DNA of 64,000 bases from Sepiola atlantica (lineage: Eukaryota > Mollusca > Cephalopoda > Sepiida > Sepiolidae). Below are positions 22,916 to 35,300 of this stretch, one piece after another. The position numbers and the translations under genes were made by a program. The notes under the pieces are model-generated. The model made no database searches. It saw nothing but the letters and a program-made list of their open reading frames with translations, and was not told the origin of the DNA. Location of the stretch: positions 41,602,288 to 41,666,287 of the forward strand of contig OY744544.1 in NCBI GenBank assembly GCA_963556195.1. Reading direction: 5' to 3'. Numbering within the stretch: the stretch's first letter is position 1; each line of letters opens with the position of its first letter.

Positions 22916-23415
22916 CCTACTAGACACTATCCTCGAGTGTCTTCGGTCCCTCTGTACAAGGGTTTGTCAGGACCACTTGACATGAGGATACTTCACTCTA
23001 CAAGTAAACCATGACCAAATATTCAAAATAACATAGTATTTGAAGCCCAAATAAGATCCCATCGACACGGCTATACACTGGCTCATATGAAGAATGGTGC
23101 ACCTTCTCCTTGTGATATAACCTCTAATAACGGCACTCAGCTGGACACTCCACCAGACTAGATGAATTCTTGTCCTGGAATCCGGTAAAATCAATAGACA
23201 ACAAATAATATATACTATAATATAGTTAACAGGTTAATTGGAGAGGAAAAGTAATATTTTTAACTTCTTTACTAACTCCTCGTTTTACAGGTAAAAGAGA
23301 ACATTAATGGAATATTCTAATATCTATGTATCTCATATTGAAATCAAGTGTTAGCCCCAGGAATAGACCCCTTGATTTCTGAGAACTTCGATTGAAGTAA
23401 AATGAAACAAAAAGT
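22916..23415 (+). repeat. Dispersed ~500-bp repeat, copy A
   Basis: Collinear and same-strand with 27438-27923. Both begin CCTACTAGACACTATCCTCG and end CTTCGATTGAAGTAAAATGA. Sharp common ends suggest a discrete mobile element, but no inverted ends or ORF are seen. Confidence 0.85.
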
Positions 23416-23507
23416 GTAAACATAAAAACGATATGATAAAAAAGTTATATAAAAAACGACAATGTTTTAGGAACGAAATGAAGTTATATAGCCATTGTGT
23501 TCTTTAA

Positions 23508-23510
<3 letters not shown>

Positions 23511-23580
<70 letters not shown>
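23511..23580. repeat. (TA)n microsatellite
   Basis: TA array of about 70 bp on the left of the large hairpin element. Confidence 0.97.
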
Positions 23581-23582
<2 letters not shown>

Positions 23583-24300
23583 GGAAATGAAAAAGGAAAC
23601 ACCAAAAGATGTTTTTTTATGTATTCATCAACGTGTTGTCTTTATTTGTAAGACTCTTCAGGATGATAATTTTAAGAAAAATGTCATGCAAGTACATAGA
23701 AATATTGGGTTGACAGCTGATCAATGCTCCTACCCTCCAAAAATGTCACACCTAACCACAACAAAATCAACCCCCTCACCCATCTCACCCTTTCCACTAC
23801 TTCTTTCACACTCTTACCCAATCACTCCGCCCACTTTCAAATCATCTTCATTTCTTCAAATCTTTTTCGAAAACTATGATACTACCTACACACCAAAGAC
23901 ACTAAGCTTCCCCCCTTCCCTCCTCTTTACCCAGCGCCTCAAAAATCCATGCTACACCTCATCACGACAAAAACCTCAGCACCCCCTCTCCCAGCCTAAG
24001 ACAAATTCACTAATACTCCCACCCATCCATTTTTCACTCACAGCCATCCACATTCATTTCATTCTCTGCCCTCGACTTTTCTAAGCCAGGACCTTAGTCC
24101 TGCGCTCCCAGTAGTGGCTACTACTTCTCATCAACCCATAATGTCAACCCAATATTTCTATGTACTTACATGACATTTTTCTTAAAATTATCATCCTGAA
24201 GAAGTCTTACAAATAAAGACGAAACGTTGATGAGTACATAAAAAAAAACATCTTTTGTCTTTTTCATTTTCCATTACGTCGGATTACTCTCATACTTCCT
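23581..24300. repeat. Fold-back element with pyrimidine-rich loop
   Basis: Arms of about 135 bp (23581-23717 and 24142-24274) enclose a C/T-rich loop of about 420 bp. Both arms carry the AACGTTTCGTCTTTATTT motif. The loop is open for 113 codons after the arm (frame 23497-24084) but is of low complexity (Pro/Ser/Thr-rich), so it is not called as a gene. Related short copies are at 15519-15748 and 42935-43140. Confidence 0.9.
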
Positions 24301-24301
24301 T

Positions 24302-24540
<239 letters not shown>

Positions 24541-24572
24541 TGTGTAAGTTTAGTTGTATTGAATCCCGGCAG

Positions 24573-25215
24573 AGTGCTCGATTATTCAGAAAATTCAAAA
24601 ATAAGAGCGTAATATTTATTTCTATATGTATAACAGAAGATTAGAACAACATCGGTACCTTCGATTTCAAATCCAATACAAAGGGAGTCTATAGTTGGTC
24701 TCCTATGCCGCACTCTCTTCAGCCTCTGTTCATGTTTGTCTCCCCGAAAATGGCGTCTCGCGCATATTATGACTTTTTATGATACTTTAATCCTCTCTTC
24801 TATTTCAATTTTTGTTATTTTTTTAATAATTCAGCATTTCTACCCGCAAATTTCGTTGATATATACGTTGTGGGCAAGTAGAAAAATAAAAGTTTATACT
24901 TTTTTACTTGGATTTGTGAATCTAGATAGTGGTCAAAGAAAAAACGAGATACACTTCAATTTTTTTACTTGCCTGCACACATATATCGGCGAAATCTTTG
25001 GGTAGAAATGCCGAATTTATAAAATAATAACTAAAATAAAAATAGAGCAGGGGATTTAAATATCGTTAAAAAGTCATACAACGCGAAAGTCGCCATTTTC
25101 CGAAGAGACATACATAAACAGAGACTGAAGAGAAACTCGCATAGGAGACCAATCATAGGTCCGTTTTGTTTGTAATTTTAAAATGACGGTACCGATGTTG
25201 TTCTGATGTTCTTTA
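24573..25215. repeat. Long fold-back element (~255-bp arms)
   Basis: Bases 24638-24893 are the imperfect reverse complement of 24955-25212, with a loop of about 60 bp. The left flank (GTGCTCGATTA, then AAGAGCGTAATATTTATT) recurs left of the hairpin at 43607-43771, so both belong to one family. No ORF of note. Confidence 0.92.
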
Positions 25216-25236
25216 ACACACACACACACACACACC

Positions 25237-25292
<56 letters not shown>
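25216..25292. repeat. (CA)n-(TA)n microsatellite
   Basis: CA array (25216-25243) running into TA (25243-25292), separating two fold-back elements. Confidence 0.96.
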
Positions 25293-25297
<5 letters not shown>

Positions 25298-25692
25298 TTC
25301 ATTCACATGAGCATAGGAACAATCAATCCATAACCATAGCTTTTACCATGTCTCTTCAACTTCTTTAGATATATCGGCGAACAAACACAACCATAATTTC
25401 TATCTGTTCTTTCAATTTTTATTTTATTTTCATATATCGGCGAATATCTGTAATTTCTATTTGTCTCAAAAACAAAAATATTTTGAATATATTTTTATTT
25501 TATTTATGTTTGTTTGTGAGACAAAAATAGATTATAGATATTCGATATATGAAAATAAAGAAAGTGAAAGAACAGATGAAAGTTATGGTTGTGGTTGTTC
25601 AACGATATATGAAGATAAAGAAGTTGGAAGGACAGGTGAAAGTTATGCTTATGTATTGATTGTTCTTATGGTCCTTGGAATGCAACTATAAA
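25292..25692. repeat. Fold-back element with internal direct repeat
   Basis: Arms 25292-25474 and 25510-25692 are reverse complements at good identity. Within each arm a unit of about 57 bp is duplicated (ATATATGAA.ATAAAGAA, then GAAAGTTATG). A 76-codon frame (25461-25691) reads this duplication as a short charged repeat; judged incidental. Confidence 0.88.
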
Positions 25693-26144
<452 letters not shown>

Positions 26145-26189
26145 TAATAAACATATACATATATTTATTTGTTAATATTTATATATTAA

Positions 26190-26340
26190 ATTACGTACAT
26201 AAAAAATCCATGGGCACCTGTTTCTGGCTATGATCCGTCATCAGCATGGCTACTCTGGACAGGCATCGAACCCTCGATGCAAATCTCCATAGTCTGGTTC
26301 TTTAACACAAGACGAGGACGCCCTACCCGATATATGTACG
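26190..26340 (-). repeat. tRNA-derived SINE copy
   Basis: On the minus strand the B-box-like GAGGGTTCGATGCCTGTC is followed by AGCCATGCTGATGACGG and the GAAACAGGTGCCCATGG end. Partial sisters with the same 'GTCATCAGC' block are at 26549-26600, 34150-34290 and 43245-43385. The A box upstream is weak. A decayed tRNA-type SINE is the best reading. Confidence 0.7.
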
Positions 26341-26614
26341 ATTTTTTTTTATCGCCTATGACGTTACGCAACTTTTGTTATAGTTTCACTGACGATAGAA
26401 CACCGGTGCGTTTTCTTTAGTATTTATCCGCTTTCTAAGCGGTTAAGAATATGCAGAGTACTGTATTCAGTCGCCCTTAATCGAACGTGTCATCATTTTT
26501 TTTTCATCTATATTTATTAATTAATTTTTATAAATTAATTTTTACGTGCATAAAAGAAATCCAATGAGTACGTGTTTCTGGCTATGAGCCGTCATCAGCG
26601 TATATATATATATA
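26341..26614. other. Spacer with a second partial SINE
   Basis: AT-rich. Bases 26549-26600 repeat the terminal part of the SINE at 26190-26340 (GTGTTTCTGGCTATGAGCCG then TCATCAGCG). Confidence 0.6.
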
Positions 26615-26686
26615 CAGGGTGTTTCAAAAGTCTTGGAAACATAACGTTGTATAACGCATTTGTAATGTTCCCAAGACTTTTGAAAC

Positions 26687-26692
<6 letters not shown>
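26615..26692. mobile_element. 78-bp mariner-type MITE
   Basis: Ends are inverted repeats of about 28 bp: CAGGGTGTTTCAAAAGTCTT on the left and its complement on the right (last base changed, CCCTA). TA arrays flank it on both sides. Only about 22 bp separates the arms. A non-autonomous Tc1/mariner-like insertion by size, TA target and CAGGGTG ends. Confidence 0.87.

Positions 26693-26742
<50 letters not shown>
26693..26742. repeat. (TA)n microsatellite
   Basis: TA array on the right of the small MITE. Confidence 0.96.
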
Positions 26743-26747
<5 letters not shown>

Positions 26748-27331
26748 TATATTTGTTTCTGTAGATGCTAATTCGTTGAAACTCCAATGTTTATAAAAAG
26801 TGCTCAATAACAAGTAGAACTGTTCTTTAGTATATTTTTTTATTTATACAAATATCATTGGTTACATATGTACATACATGTTTGGGTTGTACTCTTCACA
26901 GCGAGTTCACTACTTCAGACCAAAGAAAACAAGGAAGTGAGATGAATTTGAAAAACTTTCCTATTAAGTATATCTATGTGGGGGATGGGATATGTGTATA
27001 ATTTCACTGATCAAGCTCAGTATCGGATAACATTTTTTCAATTCGTTTCTATCCTTTTTATTATCTTTATTCCTTTCATCATTCGTTCTTTAACTGCCGT
27101 TCCTTCCTTTCATTCTTATTTTATTACCCACTTATCTTGGATTCCTTTCTTCTCCATTTAACACTTCAAAGTTTTAATCTACATACATACATTTTAACGC
27201 ATAAATATCTCATCATATATATACACAAATATATACCTAGACGACAATACATACATCTCCATATCAACATACTCTAATCTCAATATAAAATACATACGGG
27301 AACAAATCTGTAAATACACTTGTACACACAC

Positions 27332-27337
<6 letters not shown>
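26743..27337. other. AT-rich spacer
   Basis: TTTATAAAAAGTGCTCAATA at 26789 matches the flank of the 35.3 and 47.0 kb hairpin family. Otherwise nothing recognised. Confidence 0.5.

Positions 27338-27426
<89 letters not shown>
27338..27426. repeat. (TA)n microsatellite
   Basis: TA array of about 89 bp. Confidence 0.97.
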
Positions 27427-27437
27427 GTATTGAATAA

Positions 27438-27923
27438 CCTACTAGACACTATCCTCGAGTGTCTTCGGTCTCTCTGTACAAGGTTTTGTTAGTACAACCT
27501 GACATGAGGACAAGTAAACCCTGACCAAAAATTCAAAATAACATAGTATTCAAAGCACAAATAAGATCCCCTCAACAGGGCTATACACTTGCTAATACGA
27601 GGAATGGTGCACTTTCTCCTAGTGATGTTACCTCAAGTAACAACACTTACCTGAATACTCTTTAAGACTACATTAATTATTGTCCTGGAATCCGGTAGAC
27701 TAAGAGACCACAACAAAGGTATACTACAACATAGTTAACTGGTCAATTGGGGAGAGGAAAATTAATGTGCTTCACTTCTGTACTAACTCAACGTTTGAGA
27801 AATAAAGGAGAACTTTAATAGAATATTCGAATTACTATGTATCTTATATAGAGATTAAGTGTTTGCCTTAGGAAAGGGGCGCCTTGATTTCTGAGAACTT
27901 CGATTGAAGTAAAATGAAACAAG
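27438..27923 (+). repeat. Dispersed ~500-bp repeat, copy B
   Basis: Same-strand partner of 22916-23415, with the same ends and several indels between the copies. No ORF. Confidence 0.85.
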
Positions 27924-28140
27924 AGAAAAATACATATATAAAACACACAAATATATACTCATATATTCATACATAGACATATATATATATATATATATAT
28001 ACATAGATAGACATATGCATATATATAGATTCACATATACACATCCATTCACACACATATATAAATACATACACCCATTGCCAATTGATACATCCCCTTT
28101 TCCACTGATTAGTTCAGTTTAATATAATATATATGATATA

Positions 28141-28185
<45 letters not shown>

Positions 28186-28190
28186 AGGTA
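27924..28190. repeat. Imperfect TA/CATA-rich tract
   Basis: Mixed ATATAC, ATACAT and (TA)n runs, with pure TA at about 27976-28000 and 28147-28184. Confidence 0.85.
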
Positions 28191-28544
28191 TTCTTCATAT
28201 TAATATGTCACCCTACCTTTTCATTCAGATGTTCACATGTTACCTGTTCTCTAGGAAACTGTCAGCAATTTCTCGCTTCTGTGAATACTTTGAATTAATC
28301 TAGTAAATTAAATGAACTTTCGGTATATTTATCTGTGTATCCGTTTGTCCGCTTCTTGACTGACGAATTATTGCGTAGATGTCATCCAACTCTACAAGCA
28401 TTTTTTTTATACAAATAAACCTTTTTTAGATAATTTCCACGCATCTCTCACAAGCTCGCTCCTTTTGTCTGTTGTTTGGCACACTTCAGTTTGAAACATA
28501 ATGTTCGTCGGTATGTAACGCACATGGTTCTGTAATTCTTAAAT
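28191..28544. other. Spacer left of the 38-40-bp minisatellite
   Basis: No gene. Its last 100 bp contain degenerate units of the following minisatellite. Confidence 0.5.
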
Positions 28545-29612
28545 TTACAGCAGCATTTTCTTTCGTTTCCATGCTTAAGTTTATAATAGCATTTTCTTTG
28601 GTCTGCTATGCTTAAGTTTAAAATATAATTTTTACTGGTCTGTCATGCTTAAGTTTAAAATAGCATTTACTTTAATCTGTCATGCGTAAGTTTATTATAG
28701 CATTTTCCTTTGGTCTGCCATGCTTAAGTTTATTGTAGCATTTACTTTAGTCTGTCATGCGTAAGTTTATTATAGCATTTTCCTTTGGTCTGCCATGCTT
28801 AACTTTATTGTAGCATTTTCTTTGGTCTGCCATGCTTAAGTTTATTATAGCATTTTCTTTGTCTGTCATGCTTAAGTTTAAAATATAATTTTCTCTGGTC
28901 TGTCATGCTTAAGTTTAAAATAGCATTTACTTTGGTCTGTCATGCGTAAGTTTATTATAGCATTTTCCTTTGGTCTGCCATGCTTAAGTTTATTGTAGCA
29001 TTTACTTTAGTCTGTCATGCGTAAGTTTATAATAGCATTTTCTTTGGTCTGCTATGCTTAAGTTTAAAATATAATTTTTACTGGTCTGTCATGCTTAAGT
29101 TTAAAATAGCATTTACTTTAATCTGTCATGCGTAAGTTTATTATAGCATTTTCCTTTGGTCTGCCATGCTTAAGTTTATTGTAGCATTTACTTTAGTCTG
29201 TCATGCGTAAGTTTATTATAGCATTTTCCTTTGGTCTGCCATGCTTAAGTTTATTATAGCATTTTCTTTGTCTGTCATGCTTAAGTTTAAAATATAATTT
29301 TCTCTGGTCTGTCATGCTTAAGTTTAAAATAGCATTTACTTTGGTCTGTCATGCGTAAGTTTATTATAGCATTTTGTTTGGTCTGTCATGCTTAAGTTTC
29401 AAATAGCATTTTCTTTGGTCTGTCATGCTTAAGATTCAAATAGCCTGTTCTTTGGTCTGTTATGCTTAAGTTTCAAATATAATTTTCTTCGGTCTGTCAC
29501 GCTTAAGTTTAAATAGCCTGTTCTTTGGTCTGTTATGCTTAAGTTTCAAATATAATTTTCTTTGGTCTGTCACGCTTAAGTTTAAATAGCATGTAATGTG
29601 CGTCCATAGGTC
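28545..29612. repeat. 38-40-bp minisatellite with ~446-bp higher-order repeat
   Basis: About 27 units containing TCTG(T/C)CATGC.TAAGTTTA and (T/A)ATAGCATTTTCTTTGG. A marker block (TTTATAATAGCATTTTCTTT then GGTCTGCTATG) at 28580 recurs at 29026, 446 bp later. Another marker (GTCTGTCATG after CTTT, 28861) recurs 409 bp later, so the two higher-order copies differ by about one unit. Non-coding. Confidence 0.93.
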
Positions 29613-30057
29613 AGTCCTATCCGCTTAAATTTAAAATTGGATTTTTCATAGTTTTGTAATTCTTTAGTTTTAAATAGCATTGTCGTTGCTAAAAACGCGT
29701 AGATAGAATGGACGCATTTTAAGAATATCCTAATGGGTTATTTCCTTGTACATTTCTCCAGCTCTCCTTAACACAAGCCCAGTCTACCAGTCTAATGATA
29801 TTAAACCAGCGGTGAAAATTATATAAACTGTCTCCATCGCGTCCTGCGCTGCCGGTGGTCTGACAGTGTCTCGATTGCTGGTCTCCGCCAACGCCTCAGC
29901 CTGAAGTCTCTGCCGTCCATTTTGTTACGACGACGTCTTTGATGGCTCGGGTATGCAGTTTGTTGCCCAGATGAGTAATTTATCCGCGACATAATCCTCC
30001 CTACCTCTTTGCTTTGGTCGCGCAAGCGTATCGGTGGGCAGCTGTGGAAGTGAGTGA
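29613..30057. other. GC-moderate spacer
   Basis: Less AT-rich than its surroundings. An 87-codon minus-strand open frame rich in Arg (29819-30082) has no known domain. Nothing else recognised. Confidence 0.45.
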
Positions 30058-30300
30058 CAACTTGCCTTTTGGCTAAGAGCAACGCGTAGTATCTGTTTAG
30101 ATACTACACTTCATCTGTCCTGTCCTTTAGTCCGTGAAGGAAAGAATCCTTCTAGACTGAGGCAAATTTTATTCTTGTCCCAATCTCGAGTGCCCCTTTC
30201 TTGGAAAGTTGGAATTTCCCTACATTAAAACCAACCTCGTGCCTATCTCTGCCCTCGTCGGGAGACAAGTAAACAGGGACAAATATCAGAGGTGGGGGGT
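30058..30300 (+). repeat. Repeat with U2-snRNA-like head, copy 1
   Basis: Bases 30064-30098 match the 5' end of U2 snRNA: GCCTTTTGGCTAAGAGCAAC, then GCGTAGTATCTGTT (U2: GCCTTTTGGCTAAGATCAAG, then TGTAGTATCTGTTC). Directly after it, 30098-30115 (TAGATACTACACTTCATC) is the reverse complement of U2 nt 24-40, an inverted echo. The body (AAATTTTATTCTTGTCCCA, then ACATTAAAACCAACC) is shared with 58660-58770. U2 base-pairs with the branch site in splicing, but only about 45 nt are kept and the Sm site is absent, so this is not a working U2 gene. Confidence 0.72.
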
Positions 30301-30450
30301 TTACCTGAGCTCTCATGTGCATAGGTAGTCGGTCTTCGACGGTTGAATCGCAATTGGCTAACTATCTCTTGCGACATCACTCAGGACCGCCGGTCAAAGG
30401 AGATGACGTCGTTAGTTTTTGCAGGAGAGAGAGGTCGTCTTCCTCGCATA
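30301..30450. other. Internal part of the U2/5S composite
   Basis: Unrecognised sequence between the U2-like head and the 5S-like segment; possibly part of one composite repeat. Confidence 0.4.
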
Positions 30451-30562
30451 TACAGCGCCTGGTATTCTGAAATATTCACCCATCTGGTACTGATCAGGCT
30501 TAGCGTCGCTTAACTTCGGTGATCTAATGAAAACTGTAGTTCAATGTGAGTATGTCGTATCT
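30451..30562 (-). pseudogene. Degenerate 5S rRNA-like sequence
   Basis: The reverse complement aligns over nearly the full 5S rRNA length. Read on the plus strand, TACAGCGCCTGGTATTC, CATCTGGTACTGATCAGGC, GCTTAACTTCGGTGATCT and GTTCAATGTGAGTATG match, in order, the complement of 5S (TACAGC.CC.GGTATTC, CATCCAAGTACTAACCAGGC, GCTTAGCTTCCGAGATCA, GTTCAGGGTGGTATG). Many substitutions make a functional gene unlikely. It could be the head of a 5S-type SINE (SINE3) running leftward, or a retropseudogene. Confidence 0.7.
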
Positions 30563-31539
30563 ATAATCTCGGTGAATGGTATGGTACATGCCAAGGAAGA
30601 AGCCGGCCGAACCAGACCAGGGTGAACGCCGATGCAAGTAAATAGGCCATGACGTATACGTATATTCTCAATGCGAAAATAAATGTTAATTGTTTTTTAT
30701 TAGAATATCTTTAAAAGTTTCCCGTTCATTTAACGTGCAGGATAGCGAGCTGGCGTGAACGAGTACTTCATATATCAGATTCTATCTTTTTTGTCCGCTC
30801 TCATTTTCCATATGGCCGCCATTTTGTAACTTACTGCCTTCCTGCATGTATGTATATAGACAGAGTGTTGTTTTTAAATAAGTAATTATAACGTCAAGTG
30901 GTACACGCACTTCCGGTAAGCATGTAGTTCTTTACGTAAATACAGACGGCAAAAGACGGTTAAAACTTTAGACAAATTGGAACGTGAGCATAATTGTAGC
31001 TGAGTTTTTTTTTTAAGTGTTTCAAAATAAAAACAGGAACGGATCTATTCTCAAGATGTGTCCATTCAATTTGCGCGTTTAGTGATGAAAATGCAATTTC
31101 AATCTTCAGAATTACAGAAACATGAAATACCAATACAGACAATCAAGAACCTCGGTTGAACGACGACACATGTGTATAAGGGTTTATACACGCATCGGTA
31201 AGTGGAAATATAACAATGGTAACAAGATGTACGTCAGTGGTGTGGGTAGACGTCGCGTTTGGAATACGAGTGTAATTGTTTTGATAATTTCAAGGTTGAG
31301 ACGAGAATGAAAGTGTAAACATTTTATTGTCAGTATTTTTAAGTGTGCCTTTTTTAGGAATGTGCTAACAAAATACAAGAGTGACGTCAGCGACCGAGAG
31401 AGGATCGGGGAAAACAGGACAGCGAGATTTGAAGTCGATGTATGGGGACGTTCCGCTTTCTGCTTCCCCTTTAGCTGAGGCTAGAGAGTTTACTGTAACT
31501 GTAAAGCGGAGTGTACCAAGAGAATGTTGCAATTCTCCT
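30563..31539. other. Spacer with a dispersed block
   Basis: Bases 31045-31100 (ATGTGTCCATTCAATTTGCG then CGTTTAGTGATGA) match 38400-38450, a dispersed repeat. No gene seen. Confidence 0.5.
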
Positions 31540-32070
31540 ACTATAAATACCTGAGGCTATTCTCTATCTCTACAAATACTATCAGACTATTTATGGAGTA
31601 TTGTTGTTATATTTGGGCTGGATAATCTCTATCCGATTTGAGGGGTGTTGATAAGGTGCAGAAACGTACCTGTAATTTGATTGGCCAAACTCTTTTTTCT
31701 TCAGTGCATCTAACAGACGTGATGTTGATAGTCTCAGTTTTTTCTATAAATACTATCATTGAATATGTTATTTAGAATTGTCTGATCAATTCCCTGCTTT
31801 CTTTTGTTCCAGCTCGTTTGACTCGTTTGTCTAGTGGTCTCCATTAATTTGCTGTTTTGATATCTCATTTTAATACAGCTTCTTATTGCAGTAGCTTTTC
31901 CCCCAAGAACTGCAGGCTTGTGGAACTCTCTTAATGCTTACCTTTTTTCTCCTACCTATAGCTTTTGTCTTTTTAAGACTAAGAGCAATGGGTATCTCCT
32001 TCCTTTGCGATAATCACCTTTCGTTCTTGTTAGCTCCTTACATTACGTTGCTTCGTGTCTTGTCTGGACC
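31540..32070 (+). pseudogene. LINE RT C-terminal relic (jockey/CR1-like)
   Basis: The translation gives 'IRLFMEYCCYIWAG', 'VDKVQKRTCNLIGQTLF' and, after frame changes, 'FVPARLTRL' and a 'FSPKNCRLVELS' block. This is the same post-RT order as at 12045 and 53525. Several stops; dead, 5'-truncated copy. Confidence 0.8.
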
Positions 32071-32569
32071 GATTTCCATAAAAAGAAAATATCATCCGCG
32101 AAACAATAGCACCAACAACAAAAATAGCTTAATGGATAACATACGCTATAATTCGGTAATAAATTTTCAATATTAACAACATATAGAAACGTTCATCGTA
32201 TTTCGCTGCTGATGCAACAAGGAGATATGTGTTAAATATTAAATGCTATGTTTACTAGTATTCATTTTGTGCTTTGGATTATCGGACCAACATTGACAAT
32301 TACATTGGGGAACTAGGTTATTGGGTCAGCGAGTACATTAAATGTCATTTTGACCCTGCCGTGTACTGGAAACGGAATTGATGTCACATGGATAGAAGAG
32401 AGAGGCGGTTAGAGGGGTAGGCAGTTCGTTGTCAGCTTGTGAGGGGAACACCATGTGTAGAAAATGTTTTAACATCGACGATAAATTGAGAGATTAAACG
32501 CTCAAACTGACCCGGAGCCCGAAATATCTTCCCTTGCCTCACTGGTCAGTGATTGAGAACAGACGAACC
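32071..32569. other. Non-coding spacer
   Basis: No gene or recognised repeat. Confidence 0.5.
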
Positions 32570-32735
32570 CAGGCGAATAAACCTTTCGTTGTCTTCAACT
32601 GTTTTCTATTCTTGGTCATTTTTCGGGGTATGAACGAACTTGTTTGCAGGTGGCGTTTTCTCAGTCGGGCAGGATAACAGTAAGGGATAAACGGCCAGAA
32701 AGATATTTTATGAATGTTCATGTATTTTCTTTTCT
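32570..32735 (+). repeat. Dispersed repeat, partner of 14705-14895
   Basis: Same-orientation partner of the 14.7 kb copy; see that entry for shared blocks. Confidence 0.65.
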
Positions 32736-33205
32736 TGTGACTCACGAAACATTATACCTCCTCTAAGCGGGAAGGTATAATGTAACATATAATTACATTG
32801 TTAACTGATCAGTCTGAACCGCTAACTCTTTTCTAATTTCATCCTATTTCATCTATTTGTCATCAAGATATGTTTTAACACGATGTTGTCGTTGCCAACT
32901 ATTAAGTTGCAAGAATGAATTAGCATCGAATAAATCCACAATTTGGGAGGAAAGTTGTATTGCCATGTTCGGAAAGAGTATGTTTTCTCGATATCTACTG
33001 AGGGCGAAAGAAATACAAACAAATGTTGGAAAGAAAAGACTGTGAATGGATGAGATCGAGGGAATGAGAGCGGGTGAGGCAGAGGGAGAAAGAGTAGAGA
33101 GCGAATACCTGAAAGAAAGCGAGGTTGAGTAAGAATTGGATTTTAGACCACCCAAAGAATAACAGTTCCCGATGCTTTCACTCAGTGCTTATCAGAAGTT
33201 AAATA
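32736..33205. other. Non-coding spacer with purine-rich part
   Basis: Bases 33040-33125 are A/G-rich. A 100-codon minus-strand frame (32853-33155) is Ser-rich because of this skew; not called. Confidence 0.45.
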
Positions 33206-33898
<693 letters not shown>

Positions 33899-33923
33899 TA
33901 CTTTCCTGCAAGAGAAGATGCTG

Positions 33924-33925
<2 letters not shown>

Positions 33926-34005
<80 letters not shown>
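33926..34005. repeat. (TA)n microsatellite
   Basis: TA array of about 80 bp. Confidence 0.97.
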
Positions 34006-34009
<4 letters not shown>

Positions 34010-34139
34010 TTGTTATTGTTTTACTAGCGATAGAAACATAGTTGTTTTCTTAGTATTTTCCACTTCCTAAGCGGTAAAGAATATTTCTAATAGGACATGC
34101 AATAATTTTTATATTTTTATATTTATTAATTAATTTTTA

Positions 34140-34300
34140 CGTACATATCAAAGAAATCTATTGACACGTGTGTCTGGCCGTCAGCCGTCATCAGCATGGC
34201 TAACCTTGGCGAGGATCCGATATACTGTTTGCAGCCTGGCGTTTTACCACAAAACCACGAACACCTTGTCGAAATTTGTACGACATAACGTTACGTAATC
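34140..34300 (-). repeat. tRNA-SINE-like copy (decayed)
   Basis: Shares AGCCGTCATCAGCATGGCTA and the ACGTAACG(T)..ATTTGTACGA end with 26190-26370. The B box is not intact here. Family assignment rests on the shared 3' block. Confidence 0.6.
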
Positions 34301-34495
34301 TTTTATTAATTAATAAATAAATATATATACATATTTACACAAATATATATATATATATATATACATATTTATACAAATATATATATATATATATATACGG
34401 TTATAAACATACATGCATATAAATATAAAAGATAAGGACATTTATATATATACATTATGTACACATTTATGCATACATGTGTGTATTTTCTCATC
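34301..34495. repeat. Imperfect TA-rich tract
   Basis: Two TA runs (34342-34361, 34379-34398) inside ATACATATTTA-type repeats. Confidence 0.88.
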
Positions 34496-35300
34496 TTTTT
34501 GTTTTTCTTGGGGATAGGGCATCCTACCGGATGCCAGACATACACCGGCTATTTCAGACACTCCAGCCTAGAGATCTCTTTAAGATTCTAACCGTCCCTT
34601 TAAGTGCAATTGTTTGTATTTCTCTTGCACTCAGTTCACCAGGTATATTCGCCAGATAGCTTTTTAAATTCTTTTTCATTAGTCCTGTATAATTACTGGG
34701 ATGATGGAGATTATCCTAAGATTCCAGTTTCTTTTCATTTCGTACATAAGATCTTGGTATCTCGTAATCTTTTCCCTTTCAGCTCTGTTAAATCCTGCAT
34801 CATTAGGGACACTGACTTGAACTAGGGTTGCTACTTTTTCCCTTTTTTCCCATATCACGATGTCAGGTTTAACAGGTCCGTTTTCTAGATATGTAGCTGT
34901 AGGGATTGCATAGTCATAGTGGATGGTGTATAACTTATTTCCAACTGTTATTTCTTGTATATGTCCCCAGGACTTGCTGCTACACTGGATATTCAACTTT
35001 TTACAAATAGTCCAGTGAAGATATTTACAAACTCCGTTGTGTCGCATTGTATAATAGCCATCCCCCAGGATAACCTTACAACTGGATGTCATGTGGCTCA
35101 CACTCTCCACTTCATGTGTGACAGAACTTGCACTTGTTATTGTTGCTGAGACCACTCATCTTTTTGAAGGCATTGATCATCAAGCTTTGATCTTGAGCAG
35201 CCATTATCATTCTCTCCTGATCATAGTGGAGCAATGCTCTTTTCAGCCAGTCTACACAGCCTTCCTTATCTATATATTCCTGGGAGAATTCACCTAGGAA
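34496..35300 (-). pseudogene. R2-type LINE C-terminus: zinc knuckle and endonuclease-like domain
   Basis: On the minus strand the order is: 'CVDWLKRALLHYDQERMIMA' near 35235; a CCHC knuckle C-x2-C-x8-H-x4-C spanning a one-base shift near 35110; 'RHNGVCKYLHWTICK' near 35030; then 'VKPDIVIWEKREK', with VQVSVPNDAG, near 34850-34800 and 'YQDLMYEMKRNWN'. A knuckle followed by KPD-x14-acid is the layout of the restriction-like endonuclease of R2/Dong-type LINEs, which nicks the target. Here the acidic position is Gln (VQV), whereas the 62.8 and 63.3 kb copies have Glu (VEV). With the frameshift this copy should be inactive. Confidence 0.62.

Noticed and set aside
23770..24084. Proline/serine-rich protein in the fold-back loop
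   Set aside because: Low-complexity translation of C/T-rich DNA that depends on a start inside a TA array; no second copy keeps the frame.
30451..30562. Functional 5S rRNA gene
   Set aside because: Many substitutions across the internal control region and stems, and no T-run terminator at the expected place.
34679..35155. Intact 158-codon host gene on the minus strand
   Set aside because: The frame is the R2-type LINE tail; its apparent start arises from a frameshift near the CCHC knuckle, and upstream coding continues in another frame.
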